DNA from: an uncultured Gammaproteobacteria bacterium
Lineage (GTDB): Bacteria; Pseudomonadota; Gammaproteobacteria; Pseudomonadales; Pseudohongiellaceae
Reading direction: 5' to 3'
DNA: 40,265 bases
Assembly (NCBI GenBank): GCA_913061515.1
Contig: CAJXSF010000029.1
Coordinates: 1 to 40,265, forward strand
Position 1 is the first letter of the stretch; the number at the start of each line of letters is the position of its first letter. Below the pieces are notes generated by a model that made no database searches, was not told where the DNA came from, and saw only the letters and a program-made list of their open reading frames with translations. This document shows, piece after piece, positions 24,228 through 32,554 of the stretch. A program made the position numbers and the translations under genes.

Positions 24228-25883
24228 ATGCCCAAGCAGTTGAAAATTGTGATGGCGCAAGTCAATTTGTTGGTTGGAGATATCCAGGCGAACACTACCA
24301 AGGTCATCGAAGGGGCTTTAGAGGCAAAACGTCATTACGGTGCCGACATCATCGTCTATCCTGAGCTAACCCTTACCGGTTACCCGCCAGAGGACTTATT
24401 GCTCCGTCCAAGCTTGCAGCTGCGAATCGACAAAGCCCTGCAGAGAATTAAAGACGCGGAGTTGGACATCCACGTGGTGATTGGGTTCCCCTTATTTGAA
24501 GACGGAACATTGTTCAACGCATTGGCCCTAATTAAGGGTGGCGAGTTACTGCACATCTATCGAAAGCAGCATTTGCCTAATTACCAAGTGTTTGATGAAA
24601 GGCGTTATTTTACACCTGGAGTCGAGGTGGTGGTCGCCGAAATTGAAGGGGTTCGGGTGGCACTGACCATCTGCGAAGATATGTGGTCAGAAGGGCCGAC
24701 GGCACAAGCTGCTCAGGCTAAGGCAGAGCTATTGATCAACATCAATGCGTCTCCGTTTCATCGCGAAAAAATGTCAGAACGTTTAGCGCTTTTGCGAACG
24801 CGTGCGCGAACTGTGAAGTGCCCTATTATTTATACCAACCTTGTGGGTGGGCAAGATGAGTTGGTATTTGATGGTAGCTCTATGGCAGTAGCAGCCAACG
24901 GGGAGTGTCGCGTTCGCGCTCCGTCCTTTCAAGAGGGTTTTTTCCCAGTCTCATTAGTCCAAAATTCCCAAGGAGCTATGGAAATTGAGGAATTGCCGCA
25001 GCAATTAGAGCCTGTAGATGGCGTTGAAGAAAGCCTCTACAAAGCCTTGGTACTAGGGGTTAAAGATTACGCGCATAAGAATGGCTTCAAGGGCGTTGTG
25101 CTCGGCTTATCTGGCGGCGTCGATTCTGCGTTAACTTTAGCGGTTGCCGTAGATGCTCTAGGGCACGATGCCGTGAAAGCAGTCATGATGCCTTTTGATT
25201 ACACATCACAGCTGAGTTTGGATCTTGCGCAGTCGCAGGCGACTCGCTTGGCGGTAGAATACAGTGTTATTCCTATTAGCGCGTCATTCGCTAGTTTTGA
25301 GGCAGCGTTGGAGTCTGAATTTTCAGGCTATCAAACAGACGTCACGGAGCAGAACATTCAAGCACGTTGCCGCGGCGTGATTCTGATGGCAATTTCAAAC
25401 AAGACTGGCAGATTAGTCCTAACCACGGGCAATAAGAGCGAGATCGCCGTAGGCTATTGCACGCTGTATGGCGATATGGCCGGTGGCTTTGATGTGCTCA
25501 AAGATGTTTCGAAGACGATGGTCTATCGATTATGTGCCTATCGCAACAGCTTAGAGACGCCGGAAGCTGGCCCGGTTATTCCCGTGGAGGTCATAGAGCG
25601 AGAGCCCTCGGCAGAGCTAGCGCCTGATCAAATAGACCAAGACAATTTGCCCCCTTATGATGTGCTCGACGCGATCTTAGAGCTATATATCGAAAAGGAT
25701 GCAAGTGCGGCCCATATTATTGCGCAAGGCTACTTGGAAGAGACTGTGCGCCGAGTGCTACGCTTAGTGGATATCAATGAGTATAAGCGTCGACAGAGCC
25801 CCGTAGGTGTCCGATTAACGCAACGAGGCTTTGGGCGTGATCGGCGTTATCCAATAACCTCGGGATGGGAGCTAGGCGAGTAG
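24228..25883 (+). CDS. nadE: glutamine-dependent NAD(+) synthetase
   Basis: Last step of NAD synthesis: amidation of deamido-NAD using glutamine nitrogen. Two domains over 551 residues. The N-terminal carbon-nitrogen hydrolase releases ammonia with triad E46 (VYPELTLTG), K113 (YRKQHLPNY) and C149 (LTICEDMW). The C-terminal synthetase has the P-loop SGGVDS (295-300) and TTGNKSEIAVGYCTLYGDMAGG. Length is typical of the proteobacterial two-domain form of about 540. GAGGAG lies just upstream of the ATG. It sits between pilS and gmhA, a combination I do not know from Pseudomonas. Confidence 0.96.
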   Translation: MPKQLKIVMAQVNLLVGDIQANTTKVIEGALEAKRHYGADIIVYPELTLTGYPPEDLLLRPSLQLRIDKALQRIKDAELDIHVVIGFPLFEDGTLFNALALIKGGELLHIYRKQHLPNYQVFDERRYFTPGVEVVVAEIEGVRVALTICEDMWSEGPTAQAAQAKAELLININASPFHREKMSERLALLRTRARTVKCPIIYTNLVGGQDELVFDGSSMAVAANGECRVRAPSFQEGFFPVSLVQNSQGAMEIEELPQQLEPVDGVEESLYKALVLGVKDYAHKNGFKGVVLGLSGGVDSALTLAVAVDALGHDAVKAVMMPFDYTSQLSLDLAQSQATRLAVEYSVIPISASFASFEAALESEFSGYQTDVTEQNIQARCRGVILMAISNKTGRLVLTTGNKSEIAVGYCTLYGDMAGGFDVLKDVSKTMVYRLCAYRNSLETPEAGPVIPVEVIEREPSAELAPDQIDQDNLPPYDVLDAILELYIEKDASAAHIIAQGYLEETVRRVLRLVDINEYKRRQSPVGVRLTQRGFGRDRRYPITSGWELGE

Positions 25884-25930
25884 CGTCGTGAGCAAAACAT
25901 AAATTTATATAGGGAAAAGGTGAGCCATAG

Positions 25931-26515
25931 GTGAAAGAACATATTCTAGCTACATTGGGTGACTCGAGAGACTATCTCCATCGCTTTATGTCGGAGCCGA
26001 ATAATATCGAGGCAATTGCTCGGGCGGCGACTTTGATGATTGCGACACTTCATCGTAGCAATACGATTTATAGCTGCGGCAATGGTGGGTCTATGAGCGA
26101 TGCGATGCATTTTGCAGAGGAGTTAACAGGCCGATATCGTAAAAACAGGCTCGGGCTCTCCGCTGCCGCTATTAGTGATCCCGGTCATATTAGCTGTGTA
26201 GCAAATGATTTCGGCTACGAGCATATCTTTTCGAGATACTTAGAGGCGCGGGCACGCAAAGGGGATTGTCTTTTAGCGATTAGCACAAGTGGTACCAGCG
26301 CCAATGTCATCAAAGCCACTGAGTATGCGAAAGCTAACGGCATGGAAGTGATTAGTTTAACGGGGGAGCCGGGCAGCAAATTAGGGCAACTCGCTAGCGT
26401 CGACGTCAGCGCGGGTAAAAGCGCCTTTGCCGACCGTGTGCAGGAAGTGCATATTAAGATTATTCACACGGTCATCGAGCTTATTGAGCGGGAATTCTGC
26501 CCGGAGAACTACTAA
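25931..26515 (+). CDS. gmhA: phosphoheptose isomerase GmhA (SIS domain)
   Basis: Isomerase converting sedoheptulose 7-phosphate to D-glycero-manno-heptose 7-phosphate for LPS inner core. It is 194 residues and one SIS domain. SCGNGGSMSDAMHFAEELTG and RYRKNRLG match E. coli GmhA closely. The catalytic His-containing helix is RVQEVHIKIIHTVIELIE. DiaA is a homologue but lacks so close a match in these motifs. The start is GTG at 25931, with AAAAGGTGAG about 10 bases upstream; the next Met (codon 20) would delete a conserved helix. Its stop is three bases from that of convergent bamD. No other heptose genes are in the window. Confidence 0.87.
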   Translation: MKEHILATLGDSRDYLHRFMSEPNNIEAIARAATLMIATLHRSNTIYSCGNGGSMSDAMHFAEELTGRYRKNRLGLSAAAISDPGHISCVANDFGYEHIFSRYLEARARKGDCLLAISTSGTSANVIKATEYAKANGMEVISLTGEPGSKLGQLASVDVSAGKSAFADRVQEVHIKIIHTVIELIEREFCPENY

Positions 26516-26518
26516 GGC

Positions 26519-27475
26519 CTACGAGCCGAAAATTCCAAAGGTCAAAATGCTTAATAGACTGCGTGATTGGTTAGGGGCGCCTTCCAGCGTAGTCTCTGGT
26601 CGAAATGGCCGTGTTGTAGGAGCTAGCGGCGTATTATCGACGTTATCTCCAAGCAGTCCGAAACTGACTGTGTAAAGCAAAGATGGATTGGTGACATCGC
26701 TGCGAACAATAAAATTGCCCGCTGGGTCAATCGCTGGGTGATCAGGATAGTTGTCCTTCAAAAGGGCGAGAGAAGTGCTTGCAAGGTCGTCTAGTCCCAT
26801 ACGCAGATAACACTCGACCATAATGGCGACTCCGTCTGCTACGATCGGACTACCTTGAAAGTTCTCCACAATATAGCGGCCTCTATTAAGAGCGGCCATA
26901 TAAGCACGACGCTCGAGGTAATACTCAGCGACGTGCACTTCATAGGCCGCGAGAGTATTACGCAAGTAAATCATGCGGGCGCGGGCATCTGCGGCGTATT
27001 CACTATCTGGATAGAGCGCGAGTAAAAGCGAGAACTCCGCGAAAGAGTCGCGCGCACGACCAGGGTCGCGCTTAGAAGGGTCGGTTGGGAGAAAGCGCGC
27101 CATGAAGCCTGAATCTTCTGCAAATGATGCCATGCCTTTCATGTAATAGGCGTAGTCGATATTGGAGTTGTCTGGGTGCAAGCGAATAAAGCGGTCAGCC
27201 GCCGCTCGGGCAGCTTCTAGATCAAGGTTGCTATAGTAGGCGTAGATCAGCTCAAGCTGGCCTTGTGCGGCGAAGCGGCCGAAGGGGAAACGAGACTCAA
27301 GTGCTTGGTAAGTCGCTATCGCTGCTCGATAATTTCGCGCATTGAGCTGTCGCAGAGCGGTAGTGTAAAACTGCTCTTCAGTACTTAGGCTAGCAAACTC
27401 GTCACGTTCTTCACTGTCAAAGATCGAGCAGGATGTGATGGCCAGGCAAAGTGTTAACAGGAACAGGATTCTCAC
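26519..27475 (-). CDS. bamD: outer-membrane assembly lipoprotein BamD
   Basis: Essential Bam-complex lipoprotein that helps insert beta-barrel proteins. The signal peptide [12 protein letters not shown] has its lipobox Cys at residue 16 (from the GTG at 27475). TPR repeats span about 30-230: [39 protein letters not shown], and [22 protein letters not shown] at 27475 is preferred because AGAGG lies about 10 bases upstream; a TTG at 27496 lacks a site. At 318 residues it is longer than E. coli BamD (245) but near Pseudomonas length, with a Pro/Thr-rich tail after residue 265. Divergent from rluD as in Pseudomonas. Confidence 0.94.
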   Translation of the reverse strand: MRILFLLTLCLAITSCSIFDSEERDEFASLSTEEQFYTTALRQLNARNYRAAIATYQALESRFPFGRFAAQGQLELIYAYYSNLDLEAARAAADRFIRLHPDNSNIDYAYYMKGMASFAEDSGFMARFLPTDPSKRDPGRARDSFAEFSLLLALYPDSEYAADARARMIYLRNTLAAYEVHVAEYYLERRAYMAALNRGRYIVENFQGSPIVADGVAIMVECYLRMGLDDLASTSLALLKDNYPDHPAIDPAGNFIVRSDVTNPSLLYTVSFGLLGDNVDNTPLAPTTRPFRPETTLEGAPNQSRSLLSILTFGIFGS

Positions 27476-27490
27476 GCGACTACAACCTCT

Positions 27491-27503
27491 TGCCAAATTG
27501 GCA
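27491..27503. promoter_or_regulatory. perfect inverted repeat upstream of bamD
   Basis: TGCCAA-A-TTGGCA lies 15 bases before the chosen bamD GTG, in the bamD-rluD divergent gap. The remainder of the gap to 27715 contains a TATAAT (27541-27546) without a good -35. Possible repressor site or chance. Confidence 0.3.
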
Positions 27504-27715
27504 TGTAAAAAATAGTAAAGTTATCTTCAGTGCTAAGCTCTATAATGCTTAGTCAGCCTCGTTGTGTAGAACGGGGTATTTAACCACAGCAGGCACTTTA
27601 TACCAAAGTGAAGCTGTTTTCTTTATCGCTTTACCGTCACTTATGTCTCAAATTTGTCTTAGGATGCTTTTGAAACCGGCGCGACAGGCCGTAATGCTCT
27701 AGAACACAAGGTAAT

Positions 27716-28663
27716 ATGACTACTAAGATTTCAATGCAGGCAACAGTACCCGAACCATTATGTGGTAATCGCTTAGACCAAGCTGCGGCCGTTCTGTTCC
27801 CTGAATATTCACGTGGAAGGCTCCAATCTTGGATTAAAGAAGGCAGCCTGCGTGTGAACGAAAAACAATGGCGAGCCAAGGATAAGATCAACGAAGGCGA
27901 TCTTCTTACTTTAGAGGCTGAGCTGGTTTCCGAAGAGGCGCATGCAGCAGAGCCTAAAGAACTTGATATCGTCTACGAAGATGAAGACGTCATCGTTCTA
28001 AACAAGGGGGCGAATACAGTCGTACACCCTGCAGTAGGAAACCGCACTGGGACACTATTAAATGGGCTGCTACATCATTGCCCCTCCCTTGCGGAAATAC
28101 CGCGCGCAGGAATTGTGCATCGCTTGGACAAAGATACGACGGGTTTGATGGTAGTTGCCAAGAATCTGCAGGCACACCGAATCCTGGTAAAGCAATTACA
28201 GCGTCGAAATGTCGAGCGAGAGTATGAGGCTGTGGTTATTGGGGTGATGACAGCGGGAGGCACAGTTGATCTTCCCCTTGGTCGCCATCCTGTACAAAGG
28301 CAAAAGCGTGCTGTAATCGAAAATGGTAAGGATTCAGTAACTCACTATCGAGTAGAGGAGCGTTTCCGCGCGCATACCCACATTCGCGTCAAACTAGAGA
28401 CGGGCAGAACCCATCAAATCAGAGTGCATATGAGCCACATTCGTTATCCATTGGTGGGTGATCAAATGTATGGAGGGCGGCTACAAATCCCCAAGGCATG
28501 CAGTGGCAAATTGGCAAGCGAACTTAAGGCATTTCGTAGACAAGCGTTGCATGCGCGCCGTCTGGGGTTTGAGCACCCTCGTACTGGTGAAATGTGCAGC
28601 TGGGAGGCCGAAATGCCCGAAGATATGGCGCATTTGTTAGAAGTCCTACGAGACGACATGTAA
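27716..28663 (+). CDS. rluD: 23S rRNA pseudouridine synthase RluD
   Basis: Makes pseudouridines in helix 69 of 23S rRNA (1911/1915/1917). It has 315 residues. The N-terminal S4-like RNA-binding domain (about 18-75: RGRLQSWIKEGSLRVNEK) is followed by the RluA-type catalytic domain with HRLDKDTTGLMVVAKN, where D138 is the catalytic aspartate. The RTHQIRVHMSHI motif follows. AAGG precedes the ATG. It leads rluD-pgeF-clpB, an order shared with P. aeruginosa. Confidence 0.94.
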   Translation: MTTKISMQATVPEPLCGNRLDQAAAVLFPEYSRGRLQSWIKEGSLRVNEKQWRAKDKINEGDLLTLEAELVSEEAHAAEPKELDIVYEDEDVIVLNKGANTVVHPAVGNRTGTLLNGLLHHCPSLAEIPRAGIVHRLDKDTTGLMVVAKNLQAHRILVKQLQRRNVEREYEAVVIGVMTAGGTVDLPLGRHPVQRQKRAVIENGKDSVTHYRVEERFRAHTHIRVKLETGRTHQIRVHMSHIRYPLVGDQMYGGRLQIPKACSGKLASELKAFRRQALHARRLGFEHPRTGEMCSWEAEMPEDMAHLLEVLRDDM

Positions 28664-28681
28664 CACATCAGGTTGGCGGAA

Positions 28682-29461
28682 ATGGGGCAAACTAGCAAGA
28701 AAAGAGGTGTTGGGTTAGAACATTGGTTGGTTCCCCAGTGGCCGGCGCCAAACACTGTTTTTGCCTATGTTACTACTCGTATTGGTGGTGTGAGTAAGGC
28801 GCCCTATGACAGCTTCAATCTTGGCCTGCATGTGGACGATGACGCTGATGCTGTCCAACACAATAGAGCTCAACTAAGTCAATGCTTGCCAATTGACGCA
28901 TCCCCTCAATGGTTGACACAGGTGCATGGCAATTGCGTTATCGATGCACTGGACGATGGTGTTGTGCGGGAGGGTGATGCGGCCTATATCGATAAACCCG
29001 GCCTTGCAGCTGCGGTAATGACAGCAGACTGTTTGCCGGTGTTCTTTGCATCCAAAAGCGGTGCGCGAGTAGCTGTTGCACATGCTGGATGGCGTGGCTT
29101 ACTCGATGGCGTGTTGGAGAATACTCTAAAGCGATTTCCTGATGCTCCGCAGGAGATATGCGTGTGGCTGGGCCCAGCAATTGGGCAATGCCATTTCGAA
29201 GTGGGGGGGGAGGTGCGCGACGCGTTTTTGCAAGCAAGCACGTCCAAACAAGGCGTTGCGCAGGCGTTCAGGCCGAGCGATACCGAGGGTAAGTTTTTCG
29301 CTGATCTTTATCAGCTTGCAACGCTGCGGTTAAAGGCTTACGGAGTGTGTTCTATCCATGGCGGTGGATATTGCACTTACTGTGACGAGGAGCGTTTTTA
29401 CTCTTTTCGGCGCGAGAGTCGCACCGGGCGTTTCGCCAGCGTAATTGGTCTATTAAGTTAA
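28682..29461 (+). CDS. pgeF: peptidoglycan editing factor PgeF (YfiH, laccase domain)
   Basis: Multicopper-type fold protein of 259 residues. E. coli PgeF removes wrongly incorporated L-Ser from peptidoglycan precursors; homologues also act as purine nucleosidases or phosphorylases. The metal site is visible: H82 in LTQVHGN, C117 in MTADCLPV and H134 in VAHAGWRGLLDGV. GPAIGQCHFEVG and the end HGGGYCTYCDEERFYSFRR are family-typical. ATG at 28682 is chosen over TTG at 28673; AGG lies about nine bases before it. Eighteen bases separate it from rluD, so one transcript is likely. Confidence 0.92.
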   Translation: MGQTSKKRGVGLEHWLVPQWPAPNTVFAYVTTRIGGVSKAPYDSFNLGLHVDDDADAVQHNRAQLSQCLPIDASPQWLTQVHGNCVIDALDDGVVREGDAAYIDKPGLAAAVMTADCLPVFFASKSGARVAVAHAGWRGLLDGVLENTLKRFPDAPQEICVWLGPAIGQCHFEVGGEVRDAFLQASTSKQGVAQAFRPSDTEGKFFADLYQLATLRLKAYGVCSIHGGGYCTYCDEERFYSFRRESRTGRFASVIGLLS

Positions 29462-29478
29462 ATATCTACTCTACTTAG

Positions 29479-29506
29479 CTTGAAATACATCAAGCTGTCC
29501 GCATTA
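29479..29506 (+). promoter_or_regulatory. sigma-32 heat-shock promoter for clpB
   Basis: CTTGAAA (29479-29485), a 13-base spacer and CCGCATTA (29499-29506) closely fit the sigma-32 consensus (CTTGAAA-N11-16-CCCATnT). The fit is expected, since clpB is a core heat-shock gene. It lies 79 bases before the start codon. A second AT-rich -10-like site (TATACAAT) follows but has no clear partner. Confidence 0.7.
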
Positions 29507-29532
29507 AGCCTACTATACAATGCTTTTAGTGT

Positions 29533-29550
29533 CGCTCCATCTAAGGAGCG
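29533..29550 (+). other. 5' UTR hairpin in the clpB leader
   Basis: CGCTCC (29533-29538) pairs with GGAGCG (29545-29550) around ATCTAA. It lies 34 bases before the ATG, upstream of the GAGGT ribosome site (29574-29578). It could be a leader structure of regulatory use; no evidence beyond the pairing. Confidence 0.35.
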
Positions 29551-29584
29551 TTTAGAGCACTACGTTCTCTTATGAGGTAACACC

Positions 29585-32176
29585 ATGCGCATGGATCAAT
29601 TAACAAGCAAATTACAGTCTGCGATTTCAGACGCGCAGTCTCTGGCCGTAGGTCAAGACAATAATTTCATTGAGTCAGTTCACCTGTTAATCGCATTGCT
29701 GGATCAAAAAGGCGGATCTGTTCGCCCATTGCTTTCACAAACAGGGTTCGACATAAACGCGCTGCGCGGGCAGCTGCAGGAAATTATGGAGAGCTTGCCA
29801 AAAGTGGAAGGACATGCCGGCGATGTTACTTTCTCAAATGAGTTAGGCCGTTTGATGAATCAGGCGGATAAACTCGCGCAGAAAAACGGAGACAAATACA
29901 TTTCCAGTGAGACCGTTCTTTTAGCCGCGATGGATGACAAAGGCGCATTAGGAAAACTTTTAAACTCCTATGGTGTGAGTGCTGTCGCGCTCCAGAATGC
30001 TATTAATAATCTGCGTGGTGGGGACAAAGTGAATGATGCCGGGGCTGAAGAGTCTTGGCAGGCACTGTCTCGATTCTGTGTGGATCTAACCGAACGAGCC
30101 GCTAACGGTGAGCTTGACCCCGTTATTGGTCGTGACACTGAAATCAGACGCACTATTCAAGTTCTGCAGCGGCGCACTAAAAACAACCCAGTGCTAATTG
30201 GAGAGCCCGGTGTGGGCAAGACAGCAATTTTGGAGGGTCTCGCTCAGCGTATAGTCAATGGTGAAGTGCCTGAAGGGCTAAAGGATAAAAAAATCCTATC
30301 ACTCGATATGGGGTCTCTGATTGCGGGTGCTAAGTTTAGAGGTGAGTTTGAAGAGCGTTTAAAAGGCGTTTTGAATGAGCTTTCTAAACAGGAAGGGTCA
30401 GTTATTCTTTTTATTGACGAATTGCATACCATGGTAGGTGCAGGTAAGGCCGAAGGCTCAATGGACGCCGGCAATATGTTAAAGCCAGCACTTGCCAGAG
30501 GAGAGTTACATTGTGTTGGGGCCACAACCCTAGATGAGTATCGACAATACATCGAAAAAGATGCGGCGCTAGAGCGTCGCTTTCAAAAAGTGTTGGTTGA
30601 AGAGCCCAGCGAAGAGGACACCATTGCGATTTTGCGAGGCTTGAAAGAGCGCTACGAAGTGCACCATGGCGTGCAGATCGCGGATGCGGCCATTATTGCC
30701 GCAGCGCGCTTATCCCAGCGCTATATCCCCGATCGCCAACTGCCTGATAAAGCAATTGACTTAATCGATGAGGCCGCAAGTCTTATTCGCATGGAAATCG
30801 ATTCGAAACCAGAGGATATGGATCGACTTGATCGACGCTTGATTCAACTAAAAATCGAGCGTGAAGCGCTCAAGAAGGAAGAAGATGATGCATCTCGTAA
30901 ACGTACAGAAAAATTAGCCGAAGAAATCTCAAAGCTTGAAAAGGAATATTCTGACTTCGAAGAAATTTGGAAAGCAGAGAAGGCTTCTGTGCAGGGCGCA
31001 CAGTCGATTAAGAGCAATCTGGAAAAGGCCCGCAATGAACTTGAACTAGCAAGGCGTGCTGGCGATTTAGCGAAAATGTCTGAATTGCAGTACGGAATTA
31101 TTCCGAATCTTGAGCGCGATTTGGAAAATTCATCGCAAGCCGATACCAAAGATATGCGTCTTCTACGTAACCGTGTAACTGAAGAAGAGATCGCAGAAGT
31201 CGTCTCACGTTGGACAGGAATTCCTGTAGCCAAGATGTTGCAGGGCGACAAGCAAAAGCTTTTGGAAATGGAAGCGGCACTTCACAAGCGAGTGATAGGA
31301 CAGGATGAGGCTGTGAACGCGGTGGCGAATGCTGTGCGTCGCTCTCGCTCAGGCTTGTCGGATCCCAATCGCCCAAATGGATCCTTCTTATTCTTAGGCC
31401 CAACGGGTGTCGGTAAGACAGAACTGTGCAAAGCGTTGGCTGAATTCTTGTTCGACACAGAAGATGCTATGGTGCGTATCGATATGTCAGAATTCATGGA
31501 GCAACATTCTGTCGCACGACTAATTGGAGCGCCTCCTGGCTATGTAGGTTATGAGGAGGGTGGATACCTAACCGAAGCCGTTCGCCGCCGCCCCTATTCG
31601 GTATTGTTGTTGGATGAAGTAGAAAAGGCGCACCCAGATGTCTTCAATATTCTGTTGCAAGTAATGGATGATGGGCGCCTAACCGATGGGCATGGCCGCA
31701 CTGTCGATTTCCGCAACACTGTTATTGTGATGACTTCCAACCTTGGTTCGGACCGCATTCAAGAGCTAATGTCAGACAATGTCAGTGATGAGCAGGCCTA
31801 TGAGCGTGTAAAGAATGAGGTGCTTTCTGTCGTTGTGCGTCATTTCTCACCTGAGTTTGTGAATCGGATCGATGAGACTGTCGTGTTTCATCCATTGCAG
31901 CGGGATCAGATTCGCGGCATTGCCGATGTGCAGATTGAGTTGCTGAATAAGCGATTACAAGACAATGATCTAGAAATGGAGGTTGGAGAGGCGGTGCTCG
32001 ATAAGCTCGCAGAGCTTGGGTATGACCCGGTATATGGTGCTAGACCCCTAAAAAGGGCTATCCAAAACTGGATCGAGAATCCGCTGGCACAGAAAATGAT
32101 CAAAGGGGATTATGTTCCTGGCGATTGCATCACCATCAATGTCGTGGATGATGTGTTCGAATTTTCGAAAAAGTAG
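29585..32176 (+). CDS. clpB: ATP-dependent disaggregase ClpB
   Basis: Hsp100 disaggregase working with DnaK to rescue aggregated proteins. It has 863 residues (E. coli 857). The N-domain (1-145) is followed by AAA-1 with Walker A GEPGVGKT and Walker B ILFIDELH. The coiled middle domain is at about 405-530, and AAA-2 has GPTGVGKT and the [10 protein letters not shown] box. The start [11 protein letters not shown] aligns with E. coli MRLDRLTNKF, and GAGGT lies six bases upstream. Codon 149 is GTG (30029-30031), exactly where E. coli starts the short ClpB form, and it has GGTGGGG five bases upstream. Under a sigma-32 promoter; convergent with nothing. Confidence 0.98.
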   Translation: MRMDQLTSKLQSAISDAQSLAVGQDNNFIESVHLLIALLDQKGGSVRPLLSQTGFDINALRGQLQEIMESLPKVEGHAGDVTFSNELGRLMNQADKLAQKNGDKYISSETVLLAAMDDKGALGKLLNSYGVSAVALQNAINNLRGGDKVNDAGAEESWQALSRFCVDLTERAANGELDPVIGRDTEIRRTIQVLQRRTKNNPVLIGEPGVGKTAILEGLAQRIVNGEVPEGLKDKKILSLDMGSLIAGAKFRGEFEERLKGVLNELSKQEGSVILFIDELHTMVGAGKAEGSMDAGNMLKPALARGELHCVGATTLDEYRQYIEKDAALERRFQKVLVEEPSEEDTIAILRGLKERYEVHHGVQIADAAIIAAARLSQRYIPDRQLPDKAIDLIDEAASLIRMEIDSKPEDMDRLDRRLIQLKIEREALKKEEDDASRKRTEKLAEEISKLEKEYSDFEEIWKAEKASVQGAQSIKSNLEKARNELELARRAGDLAKMSELQYGIIPNLERDLENSSQADTKDMRLLRNRVTEEEIAEVVSRWTGIPVAKMLQGDKQKLLEMEAALHKRVIGQDEAVNAVANAVRRSRSGLSDPNRPNGSFLFLGPTGVGKTELCKALAEFLFDTEDAMVRIDMSEFMEQHSVARLIGAPPGYVGYEEGGYLTEAVRRRPYSVLLLDEVEKAHPDVFNILLQVMDDGRLTDGHGRTVDFRNTVIVMTSNLGSDRIQELMSDNVSDEQAYERVKNEVLSVVVRHFSPEFVNRIDETVVFHPLQRDQIRGIADVQIELLNKRLQDNDLEMEVGEAVLDKLAELGYDPVYGARPLKRAIQNWIENPLAQKMIKGDYVPGDCITINVVDDVFEFSKK

Positions 32177-32190
32177 GCGTTATTTGCCTA
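32174..32190 (+). terminator. weak hairpin at the clpB stop
   Basis: TAGGC (32174-32178, including the stop) pairs with GCCTA (32186-32190) around GTTATTT. A short T-containing run follows (TCGTTTC). Weak candidate for clpB termination. Confidence 0.25.
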
Positions 32191-32194
32191 TCGT

Positions 32195-32271
32195 TTCAGT
32201 CTGCAAGCCCACATATGCTTGACATTGAGGGAAATGTTGGGAAAATTGCCATCGTTTACTTGCAGACTGAA
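32195..32271 (+). other. 77-base segment closed by a perfect 13-bp inverted repeat
   Basis: TTCAGTCTGCAAG (32195-32207) and CTTGCAGACTGAA (32259-32271) are exact complements separated by 51 bases. The interior can form ACATT/AATGT, with CCCA and TGGG flanking. It lies in the clpB-ilvI gap (32177-32554), the only gap above 300 bases here. Apart from this and the leader elements below, that gap holds a second weaker hairpin (GTCAAGC at 32400-32406 with GCTTTGAC at 32434-32441) and no convincing gene. The element may be an RNA structure, a small RNA, or the scar of a deleted element. Confidence 0.5.
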
Positions 32272-32447
32272 CATACCACCACCTCATCCGGTCTTGTTCA
32301 GAGGCGTTTCGACAAAAATATCGAGTGCCGAGAAGAACTTAGGTGTCAAACACGTCCACCTTAGGCTCCAAGACGTTACCGCGTTAAGGGCTGACAAGAG
32401 TCAAGCTGGGCCATTGTTCAATAACATCGGTCGGCTTTGACACTCCC

Positions 32448-32465
32448 TGAATCACATTGAATCAC
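32448..32465 (+). promoter_or_regulatory. tandem direct repeat upstream of ilvI
   Basis: TGAATCAC occurs at 32448-32455 and 32458-32465, a 10-base period (one helical turn) suited to a cooperative regulator binding the ilvI control region. No known binding consensus (for example Lrp) was matched. Confidence 0.3.
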
Positions 32466-32498
32466 TATATTGGCTTGCGTAGAGCAGACCTATTCGTA

Positions 32499-32508
32499 TT
32501 GCTATACG
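32499..32508 (+). promoter_or_regulatory. possible extended -10 promoter for ilvI
   Basis: TTG-C-TATACG at about 32499-32508 contains an extended -10 (TGnTATAnn). No good -35 is present. It would give a leader of about 40 bases before the GTG at 32555. Confidence 0.3.
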
Positions 32509-32515
32509 ATCGGTG

Positions 32516-32529
32516 CTCACGGAAGTGAG
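32516..32529 (+). promoter_or_regulatory. leader hairpin with GGAA loop before ilvI
   Basis: CTCAC-GGAA-GTGAG forms a 5-bp stem with a GNRA-type GGAA loop, 12 bases before the AGAGG ribosome site. A GGA in the loop of such a hairpin also resembles a CsrA/RsmA site. Tentative. Confidence 0.35.
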
Positions 32530-32554
32530 TTTAATAGTACAGAGGTCTAAGAAA

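Noticed and set aside
32215..32440. Small ORFs in the clpB-ilvI gap (a 49-codon ATG frame at 32215-32364 with IAIVYL, and a 73-codon frame from 32219)
   Set aside because: No ribosome site, no recognisable family, Ile/Val content too low for a convincing ilv leader peptide, and both overlap the inverted repeat.
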